From Oscillospiraceae bacterium (GTDB taxonomy: Bacteria > Bacillota > Clostridia > Oscillospirales > QAMX01), in the NCBI GenBank assembly GCA_015067825.1, contig SVLQ01000009.1:53729-117728 (forward strand): a stretch of DNA of 64,000 nucleotides, given 5' to 3'. The notes beneath the pieces were generated by a model. The model saw nothing but the letters and a program-made list of their open reading frames with translations, did no database searches and was not told the DNA's origin. The first letter of the stretch is position 1, and each line of letters begins with the position of its first letter. Below are positions 49,197 to 57,992 of this stretch, one piece after another. Position numbers and translations under genes: made by a program.

Positions 49197-51065
49197 TTAT
49201 AGGAGCGTGCGGTAGTAGTAGATCGGCATGGCACTCCAGCCGTGGCAAAGGCTGCCGGCTTTGTTGAAGTCGGCCTCACCGACGATCGTTTCCCAGAACG
49301 AAGTCGCGCCATTTGCGAGCATATAGCCGTATTTCTCGCGGATATCGGCGAGAACGAAGTCTTTGTTCTGCGGATCGGATGCGAGCAGCGCATCGTAGAC
49401 GAATCCCAGCATCGAAAGCGTTGCCGGAACGAGCCCTTCTCCGTCTTTGACGGCGGACGCCGTGCGCGCGTCGCCGAGCCCGATGAGCAGGGCAAACGCG
49501 TTGCCGAGCTGCGAGGGCTGGGGCGAGCCGAGGTCGTAAAGGGCGAACACGCCGCTTTCGGGGTCAAAGAAGCGGCCGCGGATGGCTTCACGCATGGCCG
49601 AAAGGTCGGCCTCGAAGGTCGTTCCGGCCAGCTTGCAGAGCTCGCCGAAGCGCTCGGCGGCGTAAACGTAGGCGCAGTTGAGGATCAGGTGATGCCCAAC
49701 CTTGCCCTCGCGGAAGCTCTTGCGCGTGAGCGCGCCGTCGCTGCCCTCGGCCCATTCGTAAAAGTTCCAGTACGGCTCCTCCAGATCGGGGATCAGCCCG
49801 GTTTCGTCGATCCGCGAGCGCAGAACGGCCATGATCTTTTGCATCGTGTCTATCGTATCGGCGAGGATCGTTTGGTCGCCGGTGTGGCGGACGTATTCCC
49901 AAACCGCCGCGGGATACATCACGGAGAAGAAGGGGATCGCCGGGGTGTTGACGGCGGGATACGTCAGCTCTAAAAGTCCGTCGGGGCGCGTGCCCTTGGC
50001 GATGAAGGCGAGATTGGCGCGCTGGAACGCCGTTTCGGCGAATGCGTAGTAGCCGCAGAGCATTTGGTTACGCGAATCGAGCACGTAAAGCGCCTGCTCG
50101 CGCCACGGCGTATCCTCGTAGTGCGTGTGCATACAGAGGCGCAGCGTGCGTACGCAGGTGTCGTAGATCTTGGCGTCGAGCCCGGTCAGGTCGTGCGGCA
50201 GTTCGGTCTGCGGATAAAGCGCGGGCAGAATGCCGATTTCGACGACCTCGGCGTTTTGCGGGCGGAAAACCTGCAGATAGCGGCCGGCAATGCGCACAAA
50301 CAACTGCGTGAAGGTCTGCGTGCCGCCGTCGGAGGCGAAGTCAAGCGAGAAATCGCGGTGGTCGATCCGGTACCGCACGCATCCGTCGGCCAAGTGCTCA
50401 CCGTAAGCGACCTTGACCTCGCAAGGGCCGTCGGAGCGGATCGTGAGCCGCAGGTATCCGGCCTCCTGCCGTCCAAGGTCGTAGATCTCGCCGTCGGCCT
50501 CGATCATCTTGGCCGCAAGGAACGGATCGACCTGCAGCGGCTTGACCGGACGCGGCAACAGACGGCAGCTGCGCTCGTGGGCAACGCAGGTTCCTTCCGC
50601 GCGTCCCGTTCCGCTGCGCATTCCGGCGGTCAAGCCGAGCTGCACGGTGACCTTGCGGGTCTGGTGCTGCAGATAGCGGTCGTCGAGGCTGCCTTTCGTG
50701 TGCGCGCCGCTGACGGCGAGCACGGTATCGCCGGAGCAGATGGAAAAGATTACGCCGGCACCGTCGTCGATATGCGTGGCAGAGTTGCAACCCTCGTAGC
50801 GGACGGTGACGGAAAACTCGTTTTCGCCCGGATGGCAGAGCGCGGAAATATCGATCGTATCGTAGTATTTTTCAAACGGATATCCGGCGAACTGGCCAAA
50901 TCCGGCGAGCTTGCCGTTGATCTCGAGCACGTAGTCGGTCTCGGCGGCGATAAAAACGGTGACGGGCGCAGAACCGTCGGTTGTGAAGCGCTCCTGAAAG
51001 AGCGCGTATTCGTTTTGCTCGGGGGTGCGGTCGAGCCAGATCCAGCTTGCCTGCGAGAGAGGCAT
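49197..51065 (-). CDS. Alpha-L-rhamnosidase-like (GH78) protein
   Basis: 622 residues, no signal peptide. N-terminal beta-domains (ASWIWLDRTPEQNEYALF, the usual opening of GH78 proteins) precede an (alpha/alpha)6 barrel with HYEDTPWREQALYVLDSRNQ, which carries the conserved Asp/Arg/Glu of the family, and PYWNFYEWAEGSDG. Cytoplasmic action on rhamnosides is inferred. ATG 51065 follows AAGGAAGGA. It is preceded by glutamine synthetase on the same strand with only a palindrome between. Confidence 0.82.
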   Translation of the reverse strand: MPLSQASWIWLDRTPEQNEYALFQERFTTDGSAPVTVFIAAETDYVLEINGKLAGFGQFAGYPFEKYYDTIDISALCHPGENEFSVTVRYEGCNSATHIDDGAGVIFSICSGDTVLAVSGAHTKGSLDDRYLQHQTRKVTVQLGLTAGMRSGTGRAEGTCVAHERSCRLLPRPVKPLQVDPFLAAKMIEADGEIYDLGRQEAGYLRLTIRSDGPCEVKVAYGEHLADGCVRYRIDHRDFSLDFASDGGTQTFTQLFVRIAGRYLQVFRPQNAEVVEIGILPALYPQTELPHDLTGLDAKIYDTCVRTLRLCMHTHYEDTPWREQALYVLDSRNQMLCGYYAFAETAFQRANLAFIAKGTRPDGLLELTYPAVNTPAIPFFSVMYPAAVWEYVRHTGDQTILADTIDTMQKIMAVLRSRIDETGLIPDLEEPYWNFYEWAEGSDGALTRKSFREGKVGHHLILNCAYVYAAERFGELCKLAGTTFEADLSAMREAIRGRFFDPESGVFALYDLGSPQPSQLGNAFALLIGLGDARTASAVKDGEGLVPATLSMLGFVYDALLASDPQNKDFVLADIREKYGYMLANGATSFWETIVGEADFNKAGSLCHGWSAMPIYYYRTLL

Positions 51066-51090
51066 CGGTGATCCTTCCTTTCTGTGTGTC

Positions 51091-51126
51091 AAACCGCTCT
51101 CGGACAGCGCTGTCCGGGAGCGGTTT
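51091..51126 (-). repeat. Loopless 36-base palindrome between glnA and rhamnosidase gene
   Basis: AAACCGCTCTCGGACAGC directly abuts GCTGTCCGGGAGCGGTTT; one mismatch. It lies just after the glnA stop. The minus-strand tail is only TTTGACACAC, so it may be a weak terminator or an operator. Confidence 0.7.
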
Positions 51127-51133
51127 CTGAGTT

Positions 51134-52558
51134 TTACAGGTTATAGTAGCTTTCAAATTCGGCCGGATGCGGGATGGCGGCCATGCGGCGGCATTCGGCG
51201 CGCTTGGCGGCGATGAAGTTGGCGAGCAGCTCCTTGGGGAACACGCCGCCGGCGGTCAGGTAATCCTGGTCGGCTTCCAACGCGTCGAGCGCTTCGTCCA
51301 GCGAGGTCGGCAGACCCTGCAGCTTGGCTTTTTCCTCTTCGGGCAGGTGGTAGAGGTTGACGTCGAAGGGGCCCCAGCCGTTTTCGTGCGGGTCGATCTT
51401 GTTCTTGATGCCGTCCAAACCAGCCATCAGGATCGCCGCGTAGCAGAAATAGGGGTTGCAGGTCGCGTCGGGATTTCTGAGCTCGAAGCGGCGTTTGTCC
51501 GGCGATTTGGCGTAGGCCGGGATGCGGATGACCGCGCTGCGGTTCGAGGTGGCGTAACCGACGGTGACCGGCGCCTCAAAGCCCGGGACAAGGCGCTTGA
51601 AGGAGTTGGTGCTCGGGTTGGTGAGGGCGCAGAGCGAATGGATGTGCTTGAGCAGGCCGCCCATGAAGTAGTGGGCTTCGCGGCTCAGGTGGGCGTAGCC
51701 CTCGTCGTCAGAGAAGACGGGCTTGCCGTCCTTCATCAAAAGCATGTGCACGTGCATACCGCTGCCGGCTTCGCCGTAGACGGGCTTGGGCATAAAGGTC
51801 GCCGATTTGCCGTATTTGAGCGCGGTGTTGTGGATGATGTACTTGATCATCATCGTCGCGTCGGCCATGTGCACCACTTCGCCGAGCTGCGGCTCGATCT
51901 CAAACTGGCCGGACGCCGCGACTTCGGGGTGGTGGTAGTTGATCGCAATACCGGCGTCGGCCATGTGCATGCACATTTCGCTGCGGCATTCGTAGGAGAC
52001 GTCAAAGGGCTTGGCGATGTGGTAGTTTTTCTGTTTGGGAACGACCACGCCGCGGCCTTCGACCGCGCTGTTCCAGTAGGACTGCACGGCATCGACCGAT
52101 GCGCTGATCTCTCTGCTGCTGACTTCCCAGCCAACCTGGTCAAAGAGGTAGAACTCAAACTCCGGCAGAATCAGCATCGTGTCGGCAACGCCGCTGTCCT
52201 TCATCTGCTGCACGGCGGCGCGGATGATGTTGCGCGGGTACTGCGGGAGCGGGCGATTCTCGGGCGAATCGATGATCATGGCGTTGCCGGTCATCGAAAG
52301 GGTGGGGATCTCGCAGAACGGGTCGATCACGGCCGTGTCGGGATCGGGGATAAAGACCATGTCGCTCTTTTCAACCACGGCGTAGCCGTAGTTGGAGGCG
52401 TCGAAGCCGATGCCGCTGACCATCGTATCCTCGGAGAAATTCTGCGCGGGGATCGTCACGTGGCGGTACTGGCCGTTGATGTCGACCATTTTGAAATCGA
52501 CCATTTGGATACCGTGTTCGCGGATCATTGCCAAAATGTCTTGCACAGTTTTACCCAT
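51134..52558 (-). CDS. glnA: Glutamine synthetase, type I
   Basis: 474 residues. Converts glutamate and ammonia to glutamine with ATP. Conserved sites: FDASNYGYA, DMVFIPDPDT, LPEFEFYLFD (metal-binding Glu), GEAGSGMHVHM, NPSTNSFKRLVPGFEAP and RIPAYAKSPDKRRFELRNPD. Length fits GSI. No adenylylation-type Tyr site could be confirmed. AGAGGTAGG ribosome site. Nitrogen regulators such as GlnR are not visible nearby; a palindrome TTGATATATCAA (52588-52599) overlaps the promoter and may be an operator. Confidence 0.96.
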   Translation of the reverse strand: MGKTVQDILAMIREHGIQMVDFKMVDINGQYRHVTIPAQNFSEDTMVSGIGFDASNYGYAVVEKSDMVFIPDPDTAVIDPFCEIPTLSMTGNAMIIDSPENRPLPQYPRNIIRAAVQQMKDSGVADTMLILPEFEFYLFDQVGWEVSSREISASVDAVQSYWNSAVEGRGVVVPKQKNYHIAKPFDVSYECRSEMCMHMADAGIAINYHHPEVAASGQFEIEPQLGEVVHMADATMMIKYIIHNTALKYGKSATFMPKPVYGEAGSGMHVHMLLMKDGKPVFSDDEGYAHLSREAHYFMGGLLKHIHSLCALTNPSTNSFKRLVPGFEAPVTVGYATSNRSAVIRIPAYAKSPDKRRFELRNPDATCNPYFCYAAILMAGLDGIKNKIDPHENGWGPFDVNLYHLPEEEKAKLQGLPTSLDEALDALEADQDYLTAGGVFPKELLANFIAAKRAECRRMAAIPHPAEFESYYNL

Positions 52559-52597
52559 AAAAACCTACCTCTGACAACATATAAATTTGATATATCA

Positions 52598-52626
52598 ATC
52601 ATACACCAAAGCGGCGCAAATAACAA
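52598..52626 (-). promoter_or_regulatory. Promoter of glnA
   Basis: TTGTTA (52621-52626), 17-base spacer, TATGAT (52598-52603). Confidence 0.6.
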
Positions 52627-52667
52627 GGGGAACAGGGATGATTTTTGAAAAAACGGTCAAAAAAGCC

Positions 52668-53738
52668 TTATGCACCGCGGCGGTCTTCGATTGTTTGTGT
52701 GCCGTCGGCGGCGGTGATGTTTTCCAATACGAGTCCGCGCATATCGCCGGCAAGCGCGACGGCGGCACCTGACGCACGGGAAAAGACGTTGCGGATGATG
52801 ATATCGTAGGTCTCATCGGCGGTCGCGTGGCGCGCGCCGTAGAGATGCGTGTCTCCCACGCGAACGGCGTAGATGCCGCGGTCGAGACAGGGTGAATCGG
52901 CTGAAGTATCGGTGACGCCGTCGATGAGGATATGGTGGAGCTTCGTGCCGCCCTGGTTCAAAAGCCGCACATTCGAACAAAAGGCGGCGGTGGAAACGTT
53001 GCGGATCGTGACGTTTGAGATGTCTGCCGGAAGTCCGGCGACGGCAAAGGTCTGCTCGAGCGAGCCGTTGAGGCCGGTGAGGGCGATGGAATCGTCCTCG
53101 GTGAAGCCGGTGATGTTTTCGATCACGAAATCGTGGCAGCCTTGGCGCAGATCGATCCCGTCGGCGTTTTTGACGAGGACCTCGCCGTAACGTTCGTGTT
53201 TCAGCCCGTGGTAAGCGTTGCCGTTTTCGTCGATACCGATGTCGGAGGCGCGGAAATCGAGGTCGCAGAGCCGGCCGTTGGCGCAGTAGATGAAATTGAG
53301 CGCCCACCACCGCTGATGATAACAGGAGAGGCCGGAGATCTCGAGCCCGTCCACGTTCGTAAAGAGGATCAAATTATTTTTCCAGATCGGCGGCAGGCCG
53401 TTTTGACATTGGTTCCGCTCGGAAAGACCGTTGTAGGTGCCGCCGTCGAGGATCGCGCCGTTGCGGCCGCGGATCACAATATTGCGGTCGGTACCTGCCG
53501 GCGTTTTACCGAGATCGGTACCGTGGTGTTCGTTGACAAACAGATTCTCGTAGACGCCATCCGCCATCTTCAGATGGCAGCCGTCTAAAATCAGCGTGAG
53601 ATCCGAGGGGATGCGGACGGCGGATTCGATCTCCCAACAGCCGGTGACGGTTGCCGTTCTGCTGCCGTTTTGGATCGCCTCGGCGATCAGACGGCGGATG
53701 TGCTCGCTTCCTCCGCGGGAAAAGGTCGGACTGCTCAT
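52668..53738 (-). CDS. GH28-like right-handed beta-helix protein
   Basis: 356 residues, no signal peptide. A right-handed beta-helix with GH28-type active-site blocks: NADGIDLRQGCHDF (N-x-D-like) and ITGFTEDDSIALTG (DD pair). The canonical G-H-G and R-x-K blocks are not obvious, so it may be a diverged polygalacturonase or a related lyase. Start at 53738 has AAAGGAGG; a longer frame upstream overlaps the divergent arsC-like gene. Fits a pectin-type carbohydrate neighbourhood. Confidence 0.75.
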   Translation of the reverse strand: MSSPTFSRGGSEHIRRLIAEAIQNGSRTATVTGCWEIESAVRIPSDLTLILDGCHLKMADGVYENLFVNEHHGTDLGKTPAGTDRNIVIRGRNGAILDGGTYNGLSERNQCQNGLPPIWKNNLILFTNVDGLEISGLSCYHQRWWALNFIYCANGRLCDLDFRASDIGIDENGNAYHGLKHERYGEVLVKNADGIDLRQGCHDFVIENITGFTEDDSIALTGLNGSLEQTFAVAGLPADISNVTIRNVSTAAFCSNVRLLNQGGTKLHHILIDGVTDTSADSPCLDRGIYAVRVGDTHLYGARHATADETYDIIIRNVFSRASGAAVALAGDMRGLVLENITAADGTQTIEDRRGA

Positions 53739-53819
53739 TCTGTGGCCTCCTTTTCGTTTGGTTCTGAGCAAATGATACCATAGAACGGCCGATGAGTCAA
53801 TCGGGGGGAGAAAATACAC

Positions 53820-53847
53820 TTGCGGTTTGTGCGCGTTGTGGTATACT
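53820..53847 (+). promoter_or_regulatory. Promoter of the ArsC-like gene
   Basis: TTGCGG (53820-53825), 16-base spacer, TATACT (53842-53847). Confidence 0.65.
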
Positions 53848-53885
53848 ATAAGGAGGGAAGAAACCGAAACAGAGGAGATTTTTAT

Positions 53886-54236
53886 ATGCTGCGTTTTATT
53901 TGTTACCCCAAATGCACCACCTGCCAAAAGGCCCAAAAGTGGCTCGACGCCCGCGCGATCGCCTACGAGCTCCGAGATATCAAAGCGGAAAACCCCACCG
54001 CCGCGGAGTTGACCGCATGGCACAAAACAAGCGGCTTGCCGCTCAAAAAGTTTTTCAACACGAGCGGTCTGCTCTATCAATCACTCGATCTGAAAAACAA
54101 GCTCCCGGAAATGAGCGAGGAGGAAATGATCGCCCTGCTTGCGACCGACGGAATGCTGGTCAAGCGTCCGCTGCTGGTCGGCGATGATTTTGTTTTGGTC
54201 GGATTCAAGGAAGCGGAGTGGACGGATAAGATCTGA
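53886..54236 (+). CDS. ArsC/Spx family thioredoxin-fold protein (YffB-like)
   Basis: 116 residues. CYPKCTTCQKAQKWLD contains a CxxC-type redox pair as in Spx and YffB; FNTSGLLYQSLDLKNK and LVKRPLLVGDDFVLVGF are ArsC-family blocks. Spx would have its RPI motif, here replaced by KRPLL. It may be a thiol reductase or a redox-sensing RNA-polymerase partner; arsenate reduction is not established. GAGGAG lies upstream. Monocistronic. Confidence 0.88.
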   Translation: MLRFICYPKCTTCQKAQKWLDARAIAYELRDIKAENPTAAELTAWHKTSGLPLKKFFNTSGLLYQSLDLKNKLPEMSEEEMIALLATDGMLVKRPLLVGDDFVLVGFKEAEWTDKI

Positions 54237-54249
54237 CAAATGCAAAAAG

Positions 54250-54282
54250 GCTCGGAAATCGTATGATTTCCGAGCTTTTTTT
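54250..54282. terminator. Bidirectional terminator
   Basis: GCTCGGAAATC (54250-54260) / GATTTCCGAGC (54265-54275) followed by seven T, between the convergent ArsC-like and beta-helix genes. The stem core resembles that at 56421-56456. Confidence 0.92.
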
Positions 54283-54289
54283 GCGAAGG

Positions 54290-56329
54290 TTACGATTTTT
54301 GCAGTCCCATTTTGGCGAGTGGGAGTTCTTCAAATTCCGGAAGGATCTCTTTGAGCCGGGCAAAATCGATCGAAAGAATCCCGTCGTTTGCGATTCCAGT
54401 GTGCGATTTTTCCGGGAGTTCGAGGTTGTTGCGGAAGATGTTTTTGAACCGGGGATCGAGCGCGTCGAAGTTGACGGAAAAGCCCTTGTGGTTGACGAAA
54501 AGATTGTTTTCGATCACGCAATAGTGGGGAAAACGCTGTTCCGTTTCGGGATCCCATGTCAGGTATTCGAGAATATGCGGATACTTTTTGCGCCAGATCT
54601 CCCCTTGGTAGGGGACTCTTTTCAGGTTGATCCAATGCTGGTCGGTGATGTTGTGCAGCCCGCCTTCCACCAGAGTTTCCCAATAGCCGTATGCGTGGAA
54701 CATCATGCCGTAGACGCTGCGGTTGGTGGCGTCGATGATCAGATTGTTTTTGAAGACGATATCGTGTCCGCCGTGCAGCAAAAGCGCACTTTGACAGCGT
54801 TCCATGATGTTGCCGTAGATCGCCGTACCGCCCAAATTGTCGTCGCAGTACATGGCGAAGGTGCCGATGTGCTGCGTGTCGGCATCGCTGGAAATATCGT
54901 GGAAATAGTTATAGCGGATCCGGTTGCCGCAGACGGTGTAGTCGCGGCCGGAGTAGATCGAACTGGAATCGTCGGCAATCGTGCAGACGTGGTAGATCTC
55001 GTTGTATTCGATGGTGTGCTCGTTGCCGGAAAAACCGATCGCCATGTGGGCGGAGTCGTGGATCTCGTTGTGCGAAACCACGCTGCCGACGCCCGAGACG
55101 GAGACCGCGGGACGGTAGGTGCGGAAGATTTCGGCAATGTGGTGGATGTGGTTGTTGGTGATCAAATTGCCGCTTTCCCGCAGGGTATTTCTGTCGCCGC
55201 CGTTCACCGAAATTCCGCCTTCGCCGATGTGATGGATGTGGGAATTTTGGACGGTGAGGTTGTCGGCTTGCGCGTGGATCGCCCAGCCGCCGACGTTTTT
55301 GATCTCGCAGCGATCAAAACAGAGGTCATGTCCGCTGAGCTCGATGCAGTTGCCGCGCGTGGACGCAAACGTGAAGCCTTCAAAGCGGAGAAAACTTGCA
55401 TTTTCGGCGGTGACGAGAGGATTGGCGGAGAGAGAAAGACAGATCTCGGCCGATTCGAAGTTTTCAGGGCGATAGAGATACAGAATGCGGTTTTCGCGGT
55501 CGAGATACCATTCGTTTTCGCTGTCCAGCTCTTCCAATACGTTGAAAAAGTAGTACGGGGCGTGTTCGCAGATCCCATACAAGCTGACGTATTTGGTTTC
55601 GAGCGTTCTCGCTTCGGGATCAATGGCGACGACCGGCGAGCTGGCATCTGCCCAGCCGTATTTCGGATACCCGAACACCCAAAGATCCTGTGTGTTTTTC
55701 CAGCGTTTTGTCCGTTCAGCCGTGACCGGATCGATCCGCCGGATGTCGCCGATGGGATTTCTGAGCCGGCTCCATTCCTCGTCCGACAGTCGGATCTGGC
55801 CGGTCGGCTCCTTAGCCTGCCCTTCCCGCACGGGTTCCTCCGTGTGGAGAAATCCCTCGTTGGGGTATCTGGCGATCTCGAGGCGCTTATCGTTGACAAA
55901 AAGCTCGCACCAAAACGGCTTCAGCACCGCGCCGTCGTATTTTGCTGCTGTCGCGTATGAACCGATCGCGCAGATCTCGCCCAACATTTCTCGGGTGATG
56001 CCAAACTTTTTCAGATCGGCCTTGATCACACGTTCCTTGGCATCACCGTACATCCGTTGTTTTTCCGCGTCGTTCAGCGGTTCAAAGCTCTTGGGATCAA
56101 GCGTCAGCCCGCCGTGGATCAATACCTTGCCTTCTGCCCGGTAAGTGATCGGATAGTCGGGGGTGCCGGAATCCTCCTTGGTGAAGATAAGCCCCTCGGT
56201 GTAGTATTCGCCTTCGGCAACGTGGACGGTGATTGCCTCGCAGAGCCCTTTTTGGATGAGCTCCCGCACGGCATTTTGAGCGGCTTGGAGATCCGGGATG
56301 CCGCTGTTTTTCGATACGTAAAGATCCAA
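54290..56329 (-). CDS. Right-handed parallel beta-helix repeat protein
   Basis: 679 residues, cytoplasmic by lack of a signal peptide. The opening LYVSKNSGIPDLQAAQNAVR and VHVAEGEYYTEGLIFTKEDS are typical of PL/GH-type beta-helix proteins. An inserted beta-sandwich (about 85-260) precedes a long series of helix coils (SHIHHIGEGGISVNGGDRNT, HNEIHDSAHMAIGFSG, NEIYHVCTIADDSSSIYSGR). Probably a polysaccharide-active enzyme of unknown specificity. The start is a TTG at 56329 with GGAGG 8 bases upstream; an ATG at 56383 overlaps the -35 box and is rejected. Confidence 0.82.
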   Translation of the reverse strand: MDLYVSKNSGIPDLQAAQNAVRELIQKGLCEAITVHVAEGEYYTEGLIFTKEDSGTPDYPITYRAEGKVLIHGGLTLDPKSFEPLNDAEKQRMYGDAKERVIKADLKKFGITREMLGEICAIGSYATAAKYDGAVLKPFWCELFVNDKRLEIARYPNEGFLHTEEPVREGQAKEPTGQIRLSDEEWSRLRNPIGDIRRIDPVTAERTKRWKNTQDLWVFGYPKYGWADASSPVVAIDPEARTLETKYVSLYGICEHAPYYFFNVLEELDSENEWYLDRENRILYLYRPENFESAEICLSLSANPLVTAENASFLRFEGFTFASTRGNCIELSGHDLCFDRCEIKNVGGWAIHAQADNLTVQNSHIHHIGEGGISVNGGDRNTLRESGNLITNNHIHHIAEIFRTYRPAVSVSGVGSVVSHNEIHDSAHMAIGFSGNEHTIEYNEIYHVCTIADDSSSIYSGRDYTVCGNRIRYNYFHDISSDADTQHIGTFAMYCDDNLGGTAIYGNIMERCQSALLLHGGHDIVFKNNLIIDATNRSVYGMMFHAYGYWETLVEGGLHNITDQHWINLKRVPYQGEIWRKKYPHILEYLTWDPETEQRFPHYCVIENNLFVNHKGFSVNFDALDPRFKNIFRNNLELPEKSHTGIANDGILSIDFARLKEILPEFEELPLAKMGLQKS

Positions 56330-56354
56330 AATATCCACCTCCGTTTCTGCTATA

Positions 56355-56383
56355 ACTATATACCATTTTGATAAAAAATGCAA
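56355..56383 (-). promoter_or_regulatory. Promoter of the beta-helix gene
   Basis: TTGCAT (56378-56383), 17-base spacer, TATAGT (56355-56360). Confidence 0.75.
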
Positions 56384-56420
56384 GGTGAAATTGCTGATAA
56401 ATACATACCGATATCAACAA

Positions 56421-56456
56421 AAAAGCCTCGGAAATCTTTTGATTTCCGAGGCTTTT
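56421..56456 (-). terminator. Terminator of the pilus operon
   Basis: Perfect 16-base inverted repeat AAAAGCCTCGGAAATC (56421-56436) / 56441-56456, loop TTTT, downstream of the second sortase gene. Confidence 0.9.
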
Positions 56457-56498
56457 CCAGAGATATTCTTTTGCATAGAAATAAGCCGATAGCAACCC

Positions 56499-57086
56499 TT
56501 ATTTGCCGATGCGGTCGCACCGGACGGCGATATATTCAAAGGAAAATGCGCCGCGGCAAAACAGCGTGAGATCGTGTTTGCCGTCCGCGAGCCAGTCGTG
56601 CCCGGCACGGCTGCTGCGGTCTACGCAGGCCACCGTATAAGAAAACTGTGTTCCGGCCATATCCGTGACGGAAACCACCGTTCCAAGTTCGATTTTGTCG
56701 CAAAAATCGAACTGTCCGCTGTGATCCGGTCCGCCGATGACCAACGTGTTGTCATAGGCGCTGCCGCAGAACCGGCCGGTGGAGGCGGATAAAAATCCAC
56801 TGCTCCATTGGTCGGTGACGGGGATCGCCGCACCCAACGCGGGGATCTCCAGCAGGCCGACGTAATCGGTGCCGTCGATTTCGAGAACGGGCATGTTGGT
56901 ATCGAAAAAATCTTCGCCGCCGGCGGGGATTCTCGCCGCAAAGAGCGTGAGCATTTGTGCCGTTGCCGCTTCATTTCTTTGTGCCGCGCGGTGCATACGA
57001 ATCTGATATGTCGCCAGCAGCACAACGCTGCACAAAATCAGCATTGCGCCCAAAGCGAGCAGGAGCGATGTCAGTTTGCGTTTCAT
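56499..57086 (-). CDS. Sortase, second of the pilus operon
   Basis: 195 residues. An N-terminal membrane helix (LLLALGAMLILCSVVLLATY) precedes a sortase barrel. The catalytic Cys is in LTLFCRGAF in place of the usual TLxTC, Arg is in YIAVRC and His in GGPDHSGQF. It is shorter than class C and lacks the lid, so it may attach the finished pilus or the basal pilin to the wall. Start overlaps the basal pilin stop (ATGA). AGGAGG upstream. Confidence 0.8.
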   Translation of the reverse strand: MKRKLTSLLLALGAMLILCSVVLLATYQIRMHRAAQRNEAATAQMLTLFAARIPAGGEDFFDTNMPVLEIDGTDYVGLLEIPALGAAIPVTDQWSSGFLSASTGRFCGSAYDNTLVIGGPDHSGQFDFCDKIELGTVVSVTDMAGTQFSYTVACVDRSSRAGHDWLADGKHDLTLFCRGAFSFEYIAVRCDRIGK

Positions 57087-57991
57087 TTACGCCTCCTGCC
57101 CCAAAACCCTAAAATGAGCAGCATAATCCCGGAGATACACATCACAAGAATCCACGGCAAAGCCGCAAAGCTGTCGCCGGTGTGGGGTGGGGGTTCCGGT
57201 GGAGGTTGGCTGGTGTTGACGAGGAAAAACACATTGCCGTTTTGCCGGAGCGTTACTTTATAGGTGTTGGGCACGTCGCGTTCTGCCACGGTCCATTCGT
57301 CGGCGGTATTGCCGGTGACGTGCCACGTGTACGACCAGTTGTTTTCGGCGCTCAGGCGTTTGGTTTCAAAAAGAATACCGTTGCGGTAAATATCCACGGT
57401 GACTTCCGGCAGGCGGGATGTGCCGTCGTCCTGCCAAAGCTTGGTCACGGTGTAGTGGGCAGAGGGTGTGAAGCTTTCGCATTTCGGCTTGGCTGCTACG
57501 TCGTATGCAAAAGAACCGTCCGGTTGCGGTGTGGGCACATAGACCATAAACTGGTTAAAACGATAGGTGCCTTTTGCATTGGAGGTAACCACCTTGCGGA
57601 CGAGATATAGTCCTGTTTGTAAGTCGGAGAAACGGGCAATTCCGGCGGTGTCGGTTTGCGCGGTTCGATCCGGTGCGACCTGATCGGCCACGATGTAGGC
57701 GCTCAGGGTGGCGGCGATATCGCGCCACTGTGACTGCACGGTGATGTCGTGGATGTTGACAGGGTAGGAGGAAAACGGAGTGATGAGCTCAAAGGTTCCG
57801 TTCGGGAACGCTTCGGCAACCCGGAAAACCTCGATGCTCAGATCGGAAAAGGCCGTGCCGTCGATTTGATAAGTGAGGGTTAGGGAAGCAGACGCATCGG
57901 GCTGCAGCGGGGCAGCGCAGACGCCAAAAGGTCGCACGGCGATCCAACAGATCAAGGCGGCCAGCAGCAAAGGCAGGATGCGCTTTTTCAT
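57083..57991 (-). CDS. Basal/minor pilin with Cna-B domain and PPHTG sorting signal
   Basis: 302 residues. Signal peptide 1-26, an N-terminal isopeptide-type domain (30-170), a Cna-B domain (178-258: YTVTKLWQDDG, NNWSYTWHVTG, EWTVAERDVP), a proline stretch, PPHTGD (268-273), a hydrophobic helix and RRRK. The PPxTG form differs from the LPETG of the major pilin, as basal pilins that are joined by a separate housekeeping sortase often do. GGGGAGG is upstream; it starts 1 base after the class C sortase stop. Confidence 0.85.
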   Translation of the reverse strand: MKKRILPLLLAALICWIAVRPFGVCAAPLQPDASASLTLTYQIDGTAFSDLSIEVFRVAEAFPNGTFELITPFSSYPVNIHDITVQSQWRDIAATLSAYIVADQVAPDRTAQTDTAGIARFSDLQTGLYLVRKVVTSNAKGTYRFNQFMVYVPTPQPDGSFAYDVAAKPKCESFTPSAHYTVTKLWQDDGTSRLPEVTVDIYRNGILFETKRLSAENNWSYTWHVTGNTADEWTVAERDVPNTYKVTLRQNGNVFFLVNTSQPPPEPPPHTGDSFAALPWILVMCISGIMLLILGFWGRRRK

Positions 57992-57992
57992 A

